Of a stretch of 64,000 bases of DNA, positions 10,685 through 22,810 are shown piece after piece. The position numbers and the translations under genes are program-made. The stretch comes from Delphinus delphis (Eukaryota; Chordata; Mammalia; Artiodactyla; Delphinidae): NCBI RefSeq assembly GCF_949987515.2, contig NC_082696.1, forward strand, positions 878,001-942,000, in the 5' to 3' direction. A model generated the notes under the pieces. The model had not been told where the DNA came from. It saw nothing but the letters and a program-made list of their open reading frames with translations, and ran no database searches. Within the stretch, counting starts at the first letter, position 1. Each line of letters opens with the position of its first letter.

Positions 10685-11495
10685 TACTTCACTGTTGAGG
10701 TGGGAATAAGTTCATAGTTAATCTATCCTTGCTGAGGTGATAGCCAAGCAAGGCTGTGATTTCTGGCAAAAAAGATGCATGGTATGGAAACCAGAGATCA
10801 AAAGAAGACAGAGGAGCATGATGTAGAGGGCTGGGTGCCCTTGGTGAGAGTGTGGTCTGGGGTAGGGCTGCAGACCCGGGAGAAGTGCAGGAAAGAAGGT
10901 CAGGGAACTTGTAGGTGAGGCACGGAGGAAAACCGCTCCACACGATTTCCTCCGAGGACAAAAGTGCATGAAATTTGTTGGCAGGTATAACAGAGAGTCA
11001 CAAATATACCTTTGCCTTATGCCATCAAATTTATCTTACATTAATATCACAATCACCAATTTCATCTGATGTCAATAATAAAATAATGAAATGATGGCAT
11101 TAATGAAAGAATATAAGAGCCCTTTCTTGCTGACAGTGGACTTTAGGGTATTTAGTAGGTATTCATTTTCAGTTTTCCATTTCTGTATCATGTGGGGTTT
11201 ACTATGGAATATTCTGCTTTGGTCTTTCCAGCGTTACTGGGTTGCATTTAACCATGTCGCTAATGTTACCCTAGAACACAGAGGAGAAACACGGGAGACC
11301 TCAAATAGTTTATGCAAAGAGACAAGATATAGGTGGAGTCCAGAGCGCGGCGTGGTTTAGTACCTGGTGGGGGAAGAACCAGGAGTAGTTACGGGACATG
11401 CGCCCGATGCTGGGACGGCTGTCCTTCCCCTGCAGCCTGGCAGTACCCGGGGAAAGAGAGGAGAAAGTAAAGAAATGGAAATCTGAAAAATTATT
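10685..11495. other. unassigned DNA
   Basis: I see no gene or recognisable repeat. Short frames on both strands have no features I can place. Confidence 0.4.
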
Positions 11496-11499
11496 TCGC

Positions 11500-12260
11500 T
11501 TTAAGAAAGTGATACTTCACTATCTTCTTATAGTAGACATTTAAGTTGTTTTTTGGTGTTGTAAGTAATATTCTGACGTACATATTTGAGTATACAGGGG
11601 TTTCTGTATCTAGATGTATCTTCTCAAGATTATTAGGAGTAGTGGTGCTGAGTAAAATAGTGAAACTTTGAAAGGATTCTGATAAATATAGACAAATATT
11701 TCTCGAAGAGTTTTTTGTTTCCTTACCAGCTTCGATTATTAATACCTTCATTATCTTGTTAAATTCATTATCAAGAAATAGTATCCCATTATTTTGGCTT
11801 GCCTTTCTTTGACTATTAGGGAGAATATGCATTATCTCATATGCTGTTGAGTATTTGTTTCCTTTTTTTTTTTTTTGCGGTACGCGGGCCCCTCACTGTT
11901 GTGGTCTTTCCCGTTGCGGAGCACAGGTTCCGGACACGCAGGCTCAGCAGCCATGGCTCACGGGCCCAGCCGCTCTGCGGCATGTGGGATCCTCCTGGAC
12001 CGGGGCACGAACCCGTGTCCCCTGCATCGGCAGGCGGACTCTCAACCACTGCGCCACCAGGGAAGCCCTTTGTTTCATTTTTAGATTACTTGTTATATCC
12101 TTCATATCTTTATCTTTTGGGCCCAAAGTTTTGCTTACTGATTTTTCTAGCTTTTAATTTAAAATTGACACTTTGTCCTTTGTATTAGAGTTAACGCTTT
12201 TTCCAGATTTGGTTTTGCTTTTTATTATCTTGTTTTCTCTTTCAAAAATTTTATTTACTA
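11500..12260 (-). repeat. ancient L1 (ORF2 region), split by a SINE
   Basis: Both sides of the SINE at 11854-12076 resemble antisense old-L1 ORF2 sequence. On the left is the 'attattaggagtagtggtgc' type block, on the right 'gacactttgtcctttgtatt'. It is highly decayed. Confidence 0.5.
11854..12076 (-). repeat. short CHR SINE with 8-bp duplication
   Basis: The SINE body is 11862-12068 in reverse orientation, from the T run and 'gcggtacgcgggcc' to 'gccaccagggaagccc'. The duplication tttgtttc lies at 11854-11861 and 12069-12076. It is inserted in an older L1. Confidence 0.93.
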
Positions 12261-13131
12261 AAGAATATGAGGATGAAATTTAAATCCGCCTGTTTTAATT
12301 GGACCATGTTACTTTGAGAGTTATGGTTTAGCTCTTCCAAGGAAAAAGAACCTAAGTCTATACGTGGAAAAAGTCTGTACATGTCAATTATAAAATAATT
12401 AATGAAATGATGGCATTTTTAAATGGAATTAAATTTAAAGTTTGTGATATTTATGATTGTTTTGTCAGTTTGGATCTGTAAGTCCCGTCTAAGTGCCCGT
12501 AATGCACAGGAGCTGCTCTTGTGACGGTCTGGAGCAGCCGAGGGCAGGCTCGGGGAGCTTCCTCGAGACACTTGCTGCCCGGCTGTGCTGTTCCCACTAC
12601 CGCTGCGTGGCCAGGGCTCCTGGTCCTGGTCTCCCTCCGCAGGCAGACAGATTTCCTGCTTTTCAAAGACAACACATAGGATTGGCTGAGAATGAATACA
12701 TCTGTGTTCCGTAAAGAGAATAGATGATTTACTGAAGGTGTTTCCAGACCAGGAGGCACCAGGCACACTGGATTTTCTTGTCTCCTTGCAAAGTGGTGAG
12801 AAAAACGCCCCGTTTCTAAGCCCTGTCTTCGCTCTGGGTCGTGTGGTCTAGATTACTCATTTGTGCTGAAATGTCTGCGTTTTATTTCTGTCTTACTCCT
12901 TGTGTTTGTCCTGGTTCAAAGTTCGGTTTTTCGCTACCTGGTCCTCACTCGTTGACTTTCCTGGAAGGCTGTGCTCTTCCCCAAATTCTCTGGGAAAGCT
13001 GCCTGTGGGTTCCTTGTGCCCGTGACTTTGATCGTGGAATCAGGAGAAGGCAGGAGAGTCGAGCTGGATCTGCGTGCGTTGTGACCACAAAGACCAGAAA
13101 AGTAGCTCAGAGGGAAGCAGCATTCAAGCAC
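12261..13131. other. unassigned DNA
   Basis: This is AT-rich to 12480 and GC-richer after it. Frames at 12419-12768 overlap on both strands and none is convincing. Confidence 0.4.
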
Positions 13132-13209
13132 GTGGTCAAGTTGCGGGGGTCACGAAGAGTTATGTGTGACGTGGTCAAGTTGAGGAGGTCACGAAGAGTT
13201 ATGTGTGAG
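13132..13209. repeat. 39-bp tandem duplication
   Basis: Two adjacent copies of a 39-bp unit beginning 'gtggtcaagttg' lie at 13132-13170 and 13171-13209. Only three positions differ (cgggg/aggag and the last base). It is a recent simple tandem duplication. Confidence 0.9.
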
Positions 13210-13983
13210 CGTAACTCGAAGCTGTTCTCGGCAGTGTGGGGAGACAGCAACACACCTCAGGAAGACTAAATACAGCAAAGGTCACCGAAGGTCAGGAGCA
13301 AGTGAGCTGCCTGCAAACAGGGCAGGGGAGTCAGGAGCAGCTGTGCCCTGACCTCAGACTTACAGAGCCCTCCAGGGCGTAGGCTTGAGGACCCCGCCAT
13401 CATCGCAGTGATGAAAAGGGCTCACCTGCACGTCTGCATGTGGCCTGGCTCCCCCAGAATGAGACCCCAACTTCCTTCAGATCAGAAAGTGTTTCTTTAG
13501 TGCTTAGAATTAAATGTAGAGATAAGTACATCCAACCCACACTATTAACAGATTTTCATAAATTTAGGAAACTAGGTTTTAAAATGTAAACCCTTAATAG
13601 ATTGGATGATAAGTTAAGAAAATGAACACAAATCATTTTCTTCTGTATGAACCTCTTGGCACGTCAAAAACTCACGTTGCCATGGCGTCCCAGCACCACC
13701 CTGGGTTGCATTGCTGGTCTTCCTGGCATTAATATTTCCTCTGTGGGATGGCGATTCACTGCGTGCCGTGTGGGTGAAGGAGGGCCACACAGAGGGAACG
13801 AGTCTTCTGCTCCTGGGATGGGTGCTGGGAAGGTGCGTCACTGTGGCGGAATCACAGCCCCGGAGCCGCCGGGGGCACCACTCGGCCTTTACACCCGAGG
13901 TGCAGTGCCACATCCCACTCGGAAACGCTTACAGACGTGGGACCTGACGTGAAAGGACTCTATGTTTTCTCTCAGTTCCACTT
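13210..13983. other. unassigned DNA
   Basis: I see no recognisable gene or repeat in this stretch. Confidence 0.4.
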
Positions 13984-14104
13984 CTTTTTTTTTCCGGCTG
14001 CACCACACAGCATGTGGGACCTTAGTTCCCCGACCAGGGATTGAGCCCATTCCCTCAGCAGTGGAAGCGCAGAGTCTTAACTACTGGACCACCAGGGAAG
14101 CCCC
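13984..14104 (-). repeat. short old CHR-1-like SINE
   Basis: In reverse orientation it runs 'ttttttttccggctgcacca' to 'ggaccaccagggaagccc'. It has the tRNA head plus a short tail, and is diverged relative to the 200-bp subtype. Confidence 0.85.
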
Positions 14105-14894
14105 TCCTCTTCTTAATAAGACTCGAAACCTTAGATGAAACAACAAAGAACACATAGGAAAGAAAACCCTCAGGCCCCGTCAGCTATTGCGAAGGTGCAT
14201 TAATTCATAAGGAACTGTGAAATCATTCATCTCTTTTTGTTTCTACTCAGGAATATGCATTATTGAAAAGTAACCATCTTGATCTTACTTTCCTGGGAGA
14301 GAAAATGGTCAAGCCCTCTGTTCTCTTCCTCAGCATCATGAGAATGGGTTTCCCACGGCGGTGGCCGTGACATCATTTATTTCCCAACTTCTTGTCTTTA
14401 CTGATTTCAGCGGGTACAGGTGCCTTTGCATTTTCAGTCTGCCCATGGCTGTCCTGTTCTATGCACCCCTCCCCCATAATTTGTATGTTGACGTCTCCTG
14501 GAATAGACTGGCTTTTTCGTCTCTTTTTCAAGTTGCCCGGTTTGTTGTTGGAGTTGCAGCCTCAAAATGACATAGAAAAAGAGGTGCTGATTCGGAGAAG
14601 GTCCTAAGAGTGTCCTGACATTGCTGAGCCAGGGCCAGCCAGGCAGCTCACGGGCGGGGGCTTCTTAAGGTCTCGCCCGGCCCAGGGCAACTGCATTGTT
14701 TCAGAGGGTGGCACATGTGGAGGCCGAAATTCGTTTCTCAGTCCATCTCCTTTAGTCTCGTGGTTACAGGAAAACACTTCCCAGATTTTTGCATCGAATG
14801 TTTGTGGCTGGTGCCTGTTTGTGATGTTATGATTTTCATCTTTTATTTATTTACTTTTTGGTTGGAGACTGCTAGGGAGGCACCATTTGGGATT
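14105..14894. other. unassigned DNA
   Basis: I see no recognisable element or gene. Confidence 0.4.
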
Positions 14895-15309
14895 CTGAGA
14901 CTGGTTCCATTTCATTTTATTTTTAAAAACATTTATTTATTTTAGTTTTGGCTGCGCTGGGTCTTCGTTGCTGCGCACGGGCTTGCTCTAGTTGCGGCGA
15001 GCGGGGGCTGCTCTTCATTGCAGTGTGCAGGCTTCTCATTGCAGAGGCTTCTCGTTGCAGAGCACAGGCTCTAGGCACGCAGGCTTCAGTAATTGTGGCT
15101 CACGGGCTCGGTAGTTGTGGCTTGCAGGCTCAGCAGTTGTGGCTCGCAGGCTCTAGAGCACAGGCTCAGTAGTTGTGGTGCACGGGCTTAGTTGCTCTGT
15201 GGCATGTGGGATCTTCCCGGACCAGGGCTCGAACTCGGGTCCCCTGCATTAACAGGTGGATTCTTAACCACTGCACCACCAGGGAAGCCCTGAGCCTGGT
15301 TCCATTTTA
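14895..15309 (-). repeat. long CHR SINE with duplication
   Basis: This is the long subtype, with body about 14920-15290 in reverse orientation: 'ggctgcgctgggtcttcgtt' ... 'ccaccagggaagccc'. The imperfect duplication tgagactggttccattt is seen at about 14895 and again at 15291 as tgagcctggttccattt. A 75-codon frame inside is repeat-derived. Confidence 0.93.
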
Positions 15310-15359
15310 ACCTAGAAGTCGCCATAGAACTAAAACTATTTAGGAAGAACTTAAGGACA

Positions 15360-15823
15360 TCTCCTGTGATAATTAGTTTTATGTGTCGACGCCTGGTGAG
15401 GGATGCCAGACAGCTGGTAAAGTGTCATTTCTGGGTGTGTCTGGGAGGGTGTCTCCAGGAGAGATGAGCATTTGAGCTGGTGAACTGAGTAAAGACTGTC
15501 CTTCCCACTGTGGGGCAGGGCCTCACCCAGACTACTCAGGGACTGGAAAGAACAAAAGAGGGGAAGGAAGGATGAATTCCCCTCTGCCCTTGAGGTGGGC
15601 GTCCACCTTCTCGCGCCTCAGACCTCAGGCCTGGTCCTCAGGCCTCCACCCTGGACTGCATGACACCACCAGCTGCCCTGGGTCTCAGCCTGCAGACAGT
15701 GGATCCTAGGACTTCTCAGCCGCCATAACCACGTGAGCCAGTTCTAGAATAAACCTCCTCATATGTAATGAGTCTATATCTGTCCTGTTGGTTCTGTTTC
15801 TCTGGAGAACCTAACACATCTCC
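15360..15823 (+). mobile_element. solo MLT1-type LTR (ERVL-MaLR)
   Basis: The LTR spans 15365-15818, starts with TG and ends with CA. Its ends match the MLT1 pattern, with 'agttttatgtgtcgac' near the start and 'ggttctgtttctctggagaa' near the end. A polyadenylation-like 'agaataaacctcctc' lies before the end. The 5-bp duplication tctcc flanks it at 15360-15364 and 15819-15823. No internal retroviral sequence adjoins it, so it is a solo LTR, a non-coding fossil. Confidence 0.8.
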
Positions 15824-18800
15824 TTATTTGGAATTTCCTTATTCCTATTTCGTTACTCCTAAGGTTTAAATGCTTTTGGTACCAAGATAGAAACGCGCCC
15901 TGTCCCCTCCCATACAAACAGTCTTGTCAGGGTGCCTTACGCCGTAGCCCCCTGTGCCTGGATTTCTTGTTTTCGTAGGAAAATGCATTCAATCGGTTTC
16001 TCAGCGGACAATCCTGAAGTGTGCACAGCAGTCCCCTCACACCAGGGCTCATGGCATCCCTGGTCCTTTCCCACTGATGCCAGGAATTCCCAGCCCCCTG
16101 AGGAGTCGTGCCACAGCCCGACTGCCCTGATTCACTTCCAGACGCCCCCGGTGACCGCCGGGTCAGCACAGGCCCCCGTGGAGTCCCCGCCCCAGCCGTG
16201 CCCAGTTCCCTCCAGTTCTCGCTCTGTCTGAGGGGCTGCTCTGCCCGGGCCACTGTGCGCCTTTTTAAAACATTTTCAATGAAACCAAGCAAGCATATTA
16301 AACATTCCTTTGTCATTCGAGTCGAGTCCTCAGTTTGGATTCCCACACTTCGTGTTAACGCACACGCTTATGGTCAAGCACAAACCGTGGCTGGTACAAG
16401 AAGTAGGAGGCCCCTCTGTGTGCAGACCCAGACCCGCCGGTGTCCGTGGGATCAGTCAGCACCCACTGCTAAAGGAAGGAAGGAAGTCATTGCATATATC
16501 ATAGATGTTTAATATCCGGGGAAGGTATTTTTGGTAGATGGACTTAACGATCCCCTTAAAATATGAAACGAGTAATAGATCAGGGCGGGCAGTGTTCTAA
16601 TTCAGAATAGGGTATCAGTCGCCCGAGGTGTTTCTAATTCTGAATATTGTGGAGAACTAATACTGAAATTCAGTCTTCTGATGATTGATTCAGGATAAAG
16701 TTTCATTTTGGTTGAAAATTTTACCAAAGAAAGTTAGGCTCTACGTTTAGGAATTGGCCTTACAGTCCAGGCAGAAGCACATGAAACAGAGTTAACATTT
16801 CGTTGGGAAGGGAGCACTGCATTTCTCTGCCAGTTCTTATCAGCCAACAGGCAAAGTATGTCAGGACAAATACAGTGCCGTTCAAGCAACATGAGGGTCC
16901 GTCTCCCAGACCTGCCGTCTTCTAAAACCCCAGAGGTCACACGAAGCCCGGTACGGCTGAGTGACCTTGGCTGTAATTTCTCTAACTGGAGCGCCTCTCC
17001 TGGACTGTGCCTTCAGTCAAGGGGGCGCCTGAGACAATGGCTTACCTTCTGTTTTGTTTGCGCTTGGATTTCAACAGACGGCCGTGCATTCACATGTCTT
17101 GACTTTTGTCAAACGTGCCCATTTTAGGAAGTGGTAGGCGGGAGCGGGGACTCTGTGTGTGACACCAGTGGACCTGAGCCCCTCCGTGGGCACCGACAGT
17201 GTGTGTGTCCTTCAGCCCGTCCGCATCTCGGCGTCTGCAGCCTCAGCTGCAAGCAGTGGCCTTGGCGCTGACTTAAGTGACACTGGGTTGATCTGTTCAT
17301 TTACCGGGAGTATTTCAAGAGCTCCCAGGACTGGTGGCAGCACCAGAGCCGGGCTAGGAAACAGGCAGAAGCCAGGGTGTCCACAGGGCTGGGAAGCGAG
17401 GGCCCGAGGAACTTTCCAGAAGCTGGGAGAGTCTGGTCAGGGCCACACCCAGGACAGGTGGGTTCCAGCCGAGCCCTCCGTGCTGGAGTCAGACAGGAGC
17501 GCAGGTGGCCAGAGCCCGGCGGAGGGGCCGCCACCCGTATTTAGGTGTCGGGTGCCTGCAGTGGAGCCTGTAGGTTTCCCAGGACGAGGAAGAGCGGATC
17601 ACCCACAAAGTGTCCAGTGCAGCGATGAAAGGAAGGGCCTCCTGGGAGTGAGAGCACAGCCCTTACGAGGGATGCTGCCCGCTGGTCATGGAGGTTAAAT
17701 GTCACGTAGGTCCAGTTTTGGTGCCGGCCTGGCTCTTCTGAGGAAAGAGCTGGAGCAATGGTGATTATCCTTTTAAACCTTCCTCCTACCCTCCTGCCCC
17801 CCCGGATCACGAAGTTAAGCCAGCCTGTGAACTTGGAAAATAGATTTCCTTATCCTCATGGTTTGGATTTTAGATTTTAATTAACCTCAGTCCTTAAAAA
17901 TTACATTGACAGGAAAAAGGCTTTTGCTACCACGTCTAACTGCTTGAAACATTTCTCCTATCTTTTTATCTCTTGTGAAAAAACAGATCCTTACAGACTC
18001 CTTTCATTCTTGATGACAACAGTTAGAAAAAATTCTGCTTGACATTTTCGGTAGACAGCAGTCTGTGGTTAGTTAGAGATGTACTGATGTCAGCAGACGC
18101 ACACTTCTGAAATTGAAGCCTGTTTAGTCTGATTTGGTGTAGTTGAAACTTTGCAGCAGTGGCATCACTTTGCATCAGAAGCAGCTGCTCCTGTCAGACC
18201 TGTGGCCACTGCAGCCGCTTGCTGTCGCCTTCTGACTTTTTCTTTCTTTAAAATTGACTCCTTTTCCTCTTTAAGTCAGTGATTCTCCTCCCTGGATGCT
18301 CTTAGAATTGCAGGAGGTCCCCAGCAGACGTCCCTAAGGAGGAGGTTAATCCCCCAGCCAAGGAGATTAAGCCACAGTCCTGGCCACGTCATGGGGGTCC
18401 TGGGCTGCTGCTTGCTGGGGTGCTGGGGGTGGGGTGGCCCCGGGCGAACCCCGTCTTCTTGGTGCGGGTTTTCTCCGGGCGGCTGTACGTTGTGCGCTGA
18501 TTCTGAGTGCTCTGTCCTTTCCCTCACCTTAGACTCCTGTCTCTGGGCCTCTTATCCCCTTTAGACCCAGGTTCCATTTGCTGCTGGGCCTTCCCGCCGG
18601 AAGCCCTCAGCGTTTCCAGCTCCACGTTCCGACTCCAGACCAAGTGTTTTGTCCCAGGCGCTGGCCCCTGCGTGGGTCCTTCCTTGTTTGACTGTCTGAC
18701 CGCCCCCCACTCAGGAGCCGTGCCCTTGGTCTCCATCCCCACCTCGTGGGGACCTTCCCCATGCCTGGACTTGCATTCTGCAGCAGATCCCGTCGCGCGC

Positions 18801-19040
18801 CTCCTGCCCCCCGTCCCTCACCCCTCCCCTTTAATCATGGCCATGCTTGCCGTGGACGGTGAGACCCCGTGTGCCATGATGTGTGAGGGTGAGACCAGAC
18901 TCCTGATTCCTGCTGGCTGGCCTTGCCGTCTGCCTGCTGCCCTGGATTCAGTCCTCTTTCTGATCAGAAGGGTCCTGGCATAGGTTTCTGCCCCGTAAAT
19001 TCCCCTCCTTGCACTGCTTTATAGCAGCATCCCCGCAGTT
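15824..19040. other. unassigned DNA, partly GC-rich
   Basis: No exon or repeat is recognised with confidence. Frames of 134-179 codons (16108-16512, 17159-17698, 18507-18983 on +) lie in GC-rich DNA, with no domain, motif or splice context I can support. Confidence 0.45.
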
Positions 19041-19044
19041 CTGA

Positions 19045-20290
19045 TATGTTACCTTTTCATGTTCATTTAGTCCAACCTCCTAATTGTCCTTTTGGTTTCT
19101 TCATTGGTTCATGGATTATCTAAAAGTGTGCTATTCTGTTTCCACATATTTGGGGGCCTTCCCAAGATCTTTCTTTTATTGATTTCTGATTTAACTCCAT
19201 TTGGTACATTTTTTTGCACGATCGGAATGTATTGAACTTTGATTCACGTTCTGTGTTCACTTGAAAAGAATGTGTTCTGCTGTTGGTGGTGGAGTCTTCT
19301 CTAAATATCAGTTAAGACAAGTGGGCTAACAGTGCTCTTTGAATCTTCTGTATCCAGAATAATTGTCTGTGTGTTCCATCAACACTGAGAGGGGTACTGA
19401 AAACTGACTATACTCCTGGGTAAAGACCCTCCACTAAGGAGCCTCCACTAAGAGGATCTCTCCTCCTTGTAATTCTGTCAGTTTTTGCTTCATGTATTTT
19501 GAAGCTCCTGTATTAGGTTTAGGATAGTTGATGATTGGATCCCTTTATTGTTATGAAGTGGTGTTCTTTCTTTATTTGTTCTTTCTTTATTTCATGTATT
19601 TTGAAGCTCCTGTATTAGGTGTTCTTTCTTTATTTGTTTATTTAAATGGTGTTTATTTAAATGGTGTTTATTTCTTTATTTAAATGGTGTTCTTTCTTTA
19701 TTTCATGTATTTTGAAGCTCCTGTATTAGGTTCAGGATAGTTGTGTCATTTTGATGATTGGATCCCTTTATTGTTATGAAGTGGTGTTCTTTCTTTATTT
19801 GTTTTGAAATATACTTGATATTGATATGGCCACTCCAGCTTTCTTTGGATAAGTATTAGGCTAGTATACCTTAAAAAATTTTTTTCTTCGACCTGCTTGG
19901 GTCTTTATATTGGAAGTGCATTTCTTACAGGTGGTATTCAGTTTGTCTTACTCTTTTATCCAATCTGATGATGATCTCTGGCTTTTAATTGGTATCTTTA
20001 GACCATTTACACCTAATGTGGTTATTGATATGGTTGTGTTTAAGACTCTCACTTTGCCTATTTGTTTTCCATTTGTCCATCTGTTATTCGGTTTTTTTCT
20101 TGCCTTCTTTTGGCTCAATTGGACACTTTTTGTATTTCTATTTTATAACTCTTTTTTTCTGGATTCTAGGTGTAACCCCTTGTTTTATTAATTTTACAGT
20201 GTATACTTTAACTCATGCCAGCCCACCTCCAAGTGATATCACCCCACTTTGTCTACAGTAAGAACCTTACAGGTAAGTAGAAGTTCACCT
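19045..20290 (-). repeat. ancient L1 (5' region), antisense
   Basis: Blocks such as 'tatttgggggccttcccaag', 'gatatggccactccagcttt' and 'ttaattggtatctttagacc' match antisense sequence from the 5' part of old mammalian L1. It contains a local rearrangement at 19491-19803. Confidence 0.7.
19491..19803. repeat. scrambled local duplication inside the L1
   Basis: A 28-base unit beginning 'catgtattttgaagctcctg' occurs three times, at 19491-19518, 19593-19620 and 19704-19731. A 51-base unit beginning 'gatgattggatccctttatt' occurs twice, at 19530-19580 and 19753-19803. The order 1-A-2-filler-3-B fits a duplication with further slippage on 'ttctttctttattt' and 'tatttaaatggtgttt'. Confidence 0.9.
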
Positions 20291-20690
20291 CCATTTCTCC
20301 TCTCCAGGTCTTTAAGCTATGATTATGGGATGTTTTACTTTTCCATATGCTATAAATTCACATTATGTTATTATTAATTTTGTTCAAACGTTATCTCTTA
20401 AACAGATTTAAACAATAACAGAAAAATCTTATATATTTGCTATGCAATTCCTCACCAGACCTCTTGAGCCTTGATTTTCTTACCTCTTAAACTGGGTTGT
20501 TGAATGATATGATCTCTGTGGTTCTAGAATAGCTTTCTTCTCCACTAAGAGGGTTGCTATAGTGTTGAATTCTGTGTGCAGGTGCACGTGTGGGTGTGGT
20601 ATTTTTTGTATCTATGTATATATATTCTTTATTCCCCATACCTTATATATACATGTATAATTATATACAATATATGGTAAACCAATCTTA
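20291..20690. other. unassigned AT-rich DNA
   Basis: This includes a TA-rich run at about 20612-20672. I see nothing else. Confidence 0.4.
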
Positions 20691-20830
20691 ATGATTACCG
20701 TATGTACTGGATAGGTCACTGAGGATTACAGGGGTAAGTTGACCAAGGTCTGATATCCAGTGAGTGACAGAGCCAGTGTCAAGCCCATCTTTGTCTGGAT
20801 TCAAACCCATGGGGCATCAACTCTCAGTTC
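20690..20830 (+). repeat. MIR SINE 3' fragment
   Basis: 'gaccaaggtctgatatccag' and 'gtgacagagccagtgtcaag' follow the MIR pattern (cccaaggtcacacagctagt ... ggcagagccgggattcaaac). Confidence 0.6.
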
Positions 20831-21009
20831 TGATTTTGCCTCTGATGCCACTTGTGTTTTCCTGTCAAGTTGCTGCCAGCCTCCCTGTTCACTGGGCTAA
20901 AATGGATGTCATTTAGAGTTTCTTTTCTTGGCCACATGCCCAAGCCTAATTTCTTATTTGTAGCCAAAGACAAAATGGTTTGAGTTCAATTTAAACATTT
21001 CCTTTTATT

Positions 21010-21240
21010 TATTAGATAGGTACTGTGTAATATCACTATTATAAGTGCTTTATTTATTTAATCACCACATCCTAGAGAAGTGGGTACTTAATTATCCTCA
21101 TCTTACAGATAGGGAAATGAAGGCATGAGGAGGTTAACATACTTGAGCAATCCTTACTGTTGGCAAGTGGATATGCTGAGATTGGCTTCCCATTGAACTG
21201 GCTTCAGGTCCCACCTTCTGAAGCACTGTGCCTGCCTGCA
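21010..21240 (+). repeat. MIR SINE, nearly complete
   Basis: The full MIR order is visible: 'ataagtgctttatttattta', 'aattatcctcatcttacaga', 'gggaaatgaaggcatgagga', then the 3' part ending near 'gcactgtgcctg'. Confidence 0.75.
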
Positions 21241-21749
21241 CACCCAATGAGCTGTGTAAGAACAGGAGAGAGAAATCCTAAGTGTCCCCAGTGAGGACCG
21301 GGAGGCTCCTAGGAGAAAAGAGGCTTGAAAGGCATAGGATTTTAAGAGGCAGGAACAAGAGTGGAGACACGGGCACCAGCAGTGTGTTCTCCATCTTAGA
21401 TCATCTGACTAGAGATGAATTCTAAATCAAGATTTCAAAAACGTTGCTTGTTTCCATTCTATGAGAGGCAATATATATTCTATTAATGTGGCATTAGTGC
21501 TTTTTTTAGCCATCAAGTGCTTTCAAACATGTGTTTTCATATACAGTGTTCTAGTTCTGAAGAGTATTTTATTCCCAGACACTTCCTGACTTTCCCATCA
21601 TGCCCACATCATAAAAGTTAATTTCACTTCTAAAGAATCTACAGTATCTCCCTTTTGGAAAATGTTCTGCAGATTCTAGCAAAGTCAACAGCCAAACCAT
21701 AAATTTAAATGTAGCATAGACTTGAGGAGTAGGAAGCCTGCTACTGTCA
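21241..21749. other. unassigned DNA
   Basis: I see no recognisable element. Confidence 0.4.
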
Positions 21750-22202
21750 CATTGCTTATTTTATTTTTTAAAAATTTATTATTATTTTATTTATTTTATT
21801 CATTTTTGGCCACATCAGATCTTTGTTGCGGCACGCGGGGTCTTCATTGAAGCATGTGGGATCTTTTATTGTGGTGCACCGGCTCTTTCTTGCGGCACGC
21901 AGGCTTCTCTCTAGTTGTGGCGTGTGGGTTTTCTCTTCTCTAGTTGTGGTGCGCAGGCTCCAGGGTGCGTGGGCTCTGTAGTTGTGGTGCATGGGTTCAA
22001 GAGCTTGTGGGCTTTGTACTTTGTGTCACACAGGCTCTAGTTGAGGCATGCAAGCTCAGTAGTTGTGGAGCGTGGGCTTAGTTGCCCCACGGCATGTGGA
22101 ATCTTGGTTCCCTGACCAGGGATCGAACCCACGTCCCCTGCATTGGAAGGCGGATTCTTTACCACTGGACCACTAGGGAGGTCCCTGCATTGTTTATTTT
22201 AA
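21750..22202 (-). repeat. extra-long CHR SINE with duplication
   Basis: The body is 21765-22187 in reverse orientation, longer than its relatives because several 'tagttgtggtgcgcaggctc'-type units are repeated internally. The duplication cattgcttattttat at 21750-21764 recurs as cattgtttattttaa at 22188-22202. Confidence 0.93.
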
Positions 22203-22619
22203 TATTCAAGCAATTTTCTATGATGGCCAAAAAAATGTACCACAAATTGATCTTTCACTGTAATGTAGGCATAATCTGTCAGGATGATTATTTAAGATGA
22301 AACAAATAAGGTATTGACTTCACAATTTCTGGTTGCTGATGGAATTTCTGCAACAGAAGAGGAAGGAAACTCAACGCTAAAACTAGTAGGGAATTATTGT
22401 TTGTGCTGGAAACCACCCGAGTCGACGAGGCTGTAACAGCCACATGGACAGGGTGTCGTGTTGCACAGCACGAGACAGAGGATTTTCAGCTTGAACCGTT
22501 AGTAGCAGAATTTATTCCAGGACTCAAATGTGAACGACTTACCTCTCGCCAACAGTAGTCAACTGAAGTCTGTTTTTTGCTATAGATTTATGGCTCATGT
22601 GTTCTGGAGAAGTACTGGA
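22203..22619. other. unassigned DNA
   Basis: I see no recognisable element. Confidence 0.4.
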
Positions 22620-22810
22620 TCTATTTTAGCTGAGCAACAAGTACTCGGGTTGGAAAATCATGGTATATAAGATGTACTTGCATAAAAGTCTCCTAGAGTG
22701 TTTCTAAAAAAAGTAGGGATATTTGTGTCCTATCCCAGATGTGCTGTTTCCATAGATCCATGCAAGAGGCTGGACATTTGAATTTTTCTCCAGACATCAG
22801 CATTTTGTTG
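22620..22810 (-). repeat. possible MER-type hAT relic
   Basis: 'gtgtcctatcccagatgtgc' followed by 'ggctggacatttgaattttt' and 'cagacatcagcattttgttg' resembles non-autonomous hAT repeats of the MER5/MER20 kind. The family and strand are uncertain. Confidence 0.3.

Noticed and set aside
12591..12620. A short plus-strand match SHYRCVAR resembling a WDR27 segment from the N-terminal half of the protein
   Set aside because: It lies downstream of the WDR27 C-terminal exon, no similarity extends to either side, and there is no splice context. Chance match is more likely.
14948..15172. Plus-strand frame rich in Cys/Ala/Gly
   Set aside because: It lies wholly inside a CHR SINE, and similar frames occur in every copy.
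17159..17698. 179-codon plus-strand frame
   Set aside because: GC-rich DNA with few stop codons, a low-complexity mix of Gly/Pro/Arg/Ser, no domain, and an overlapping minus frame.
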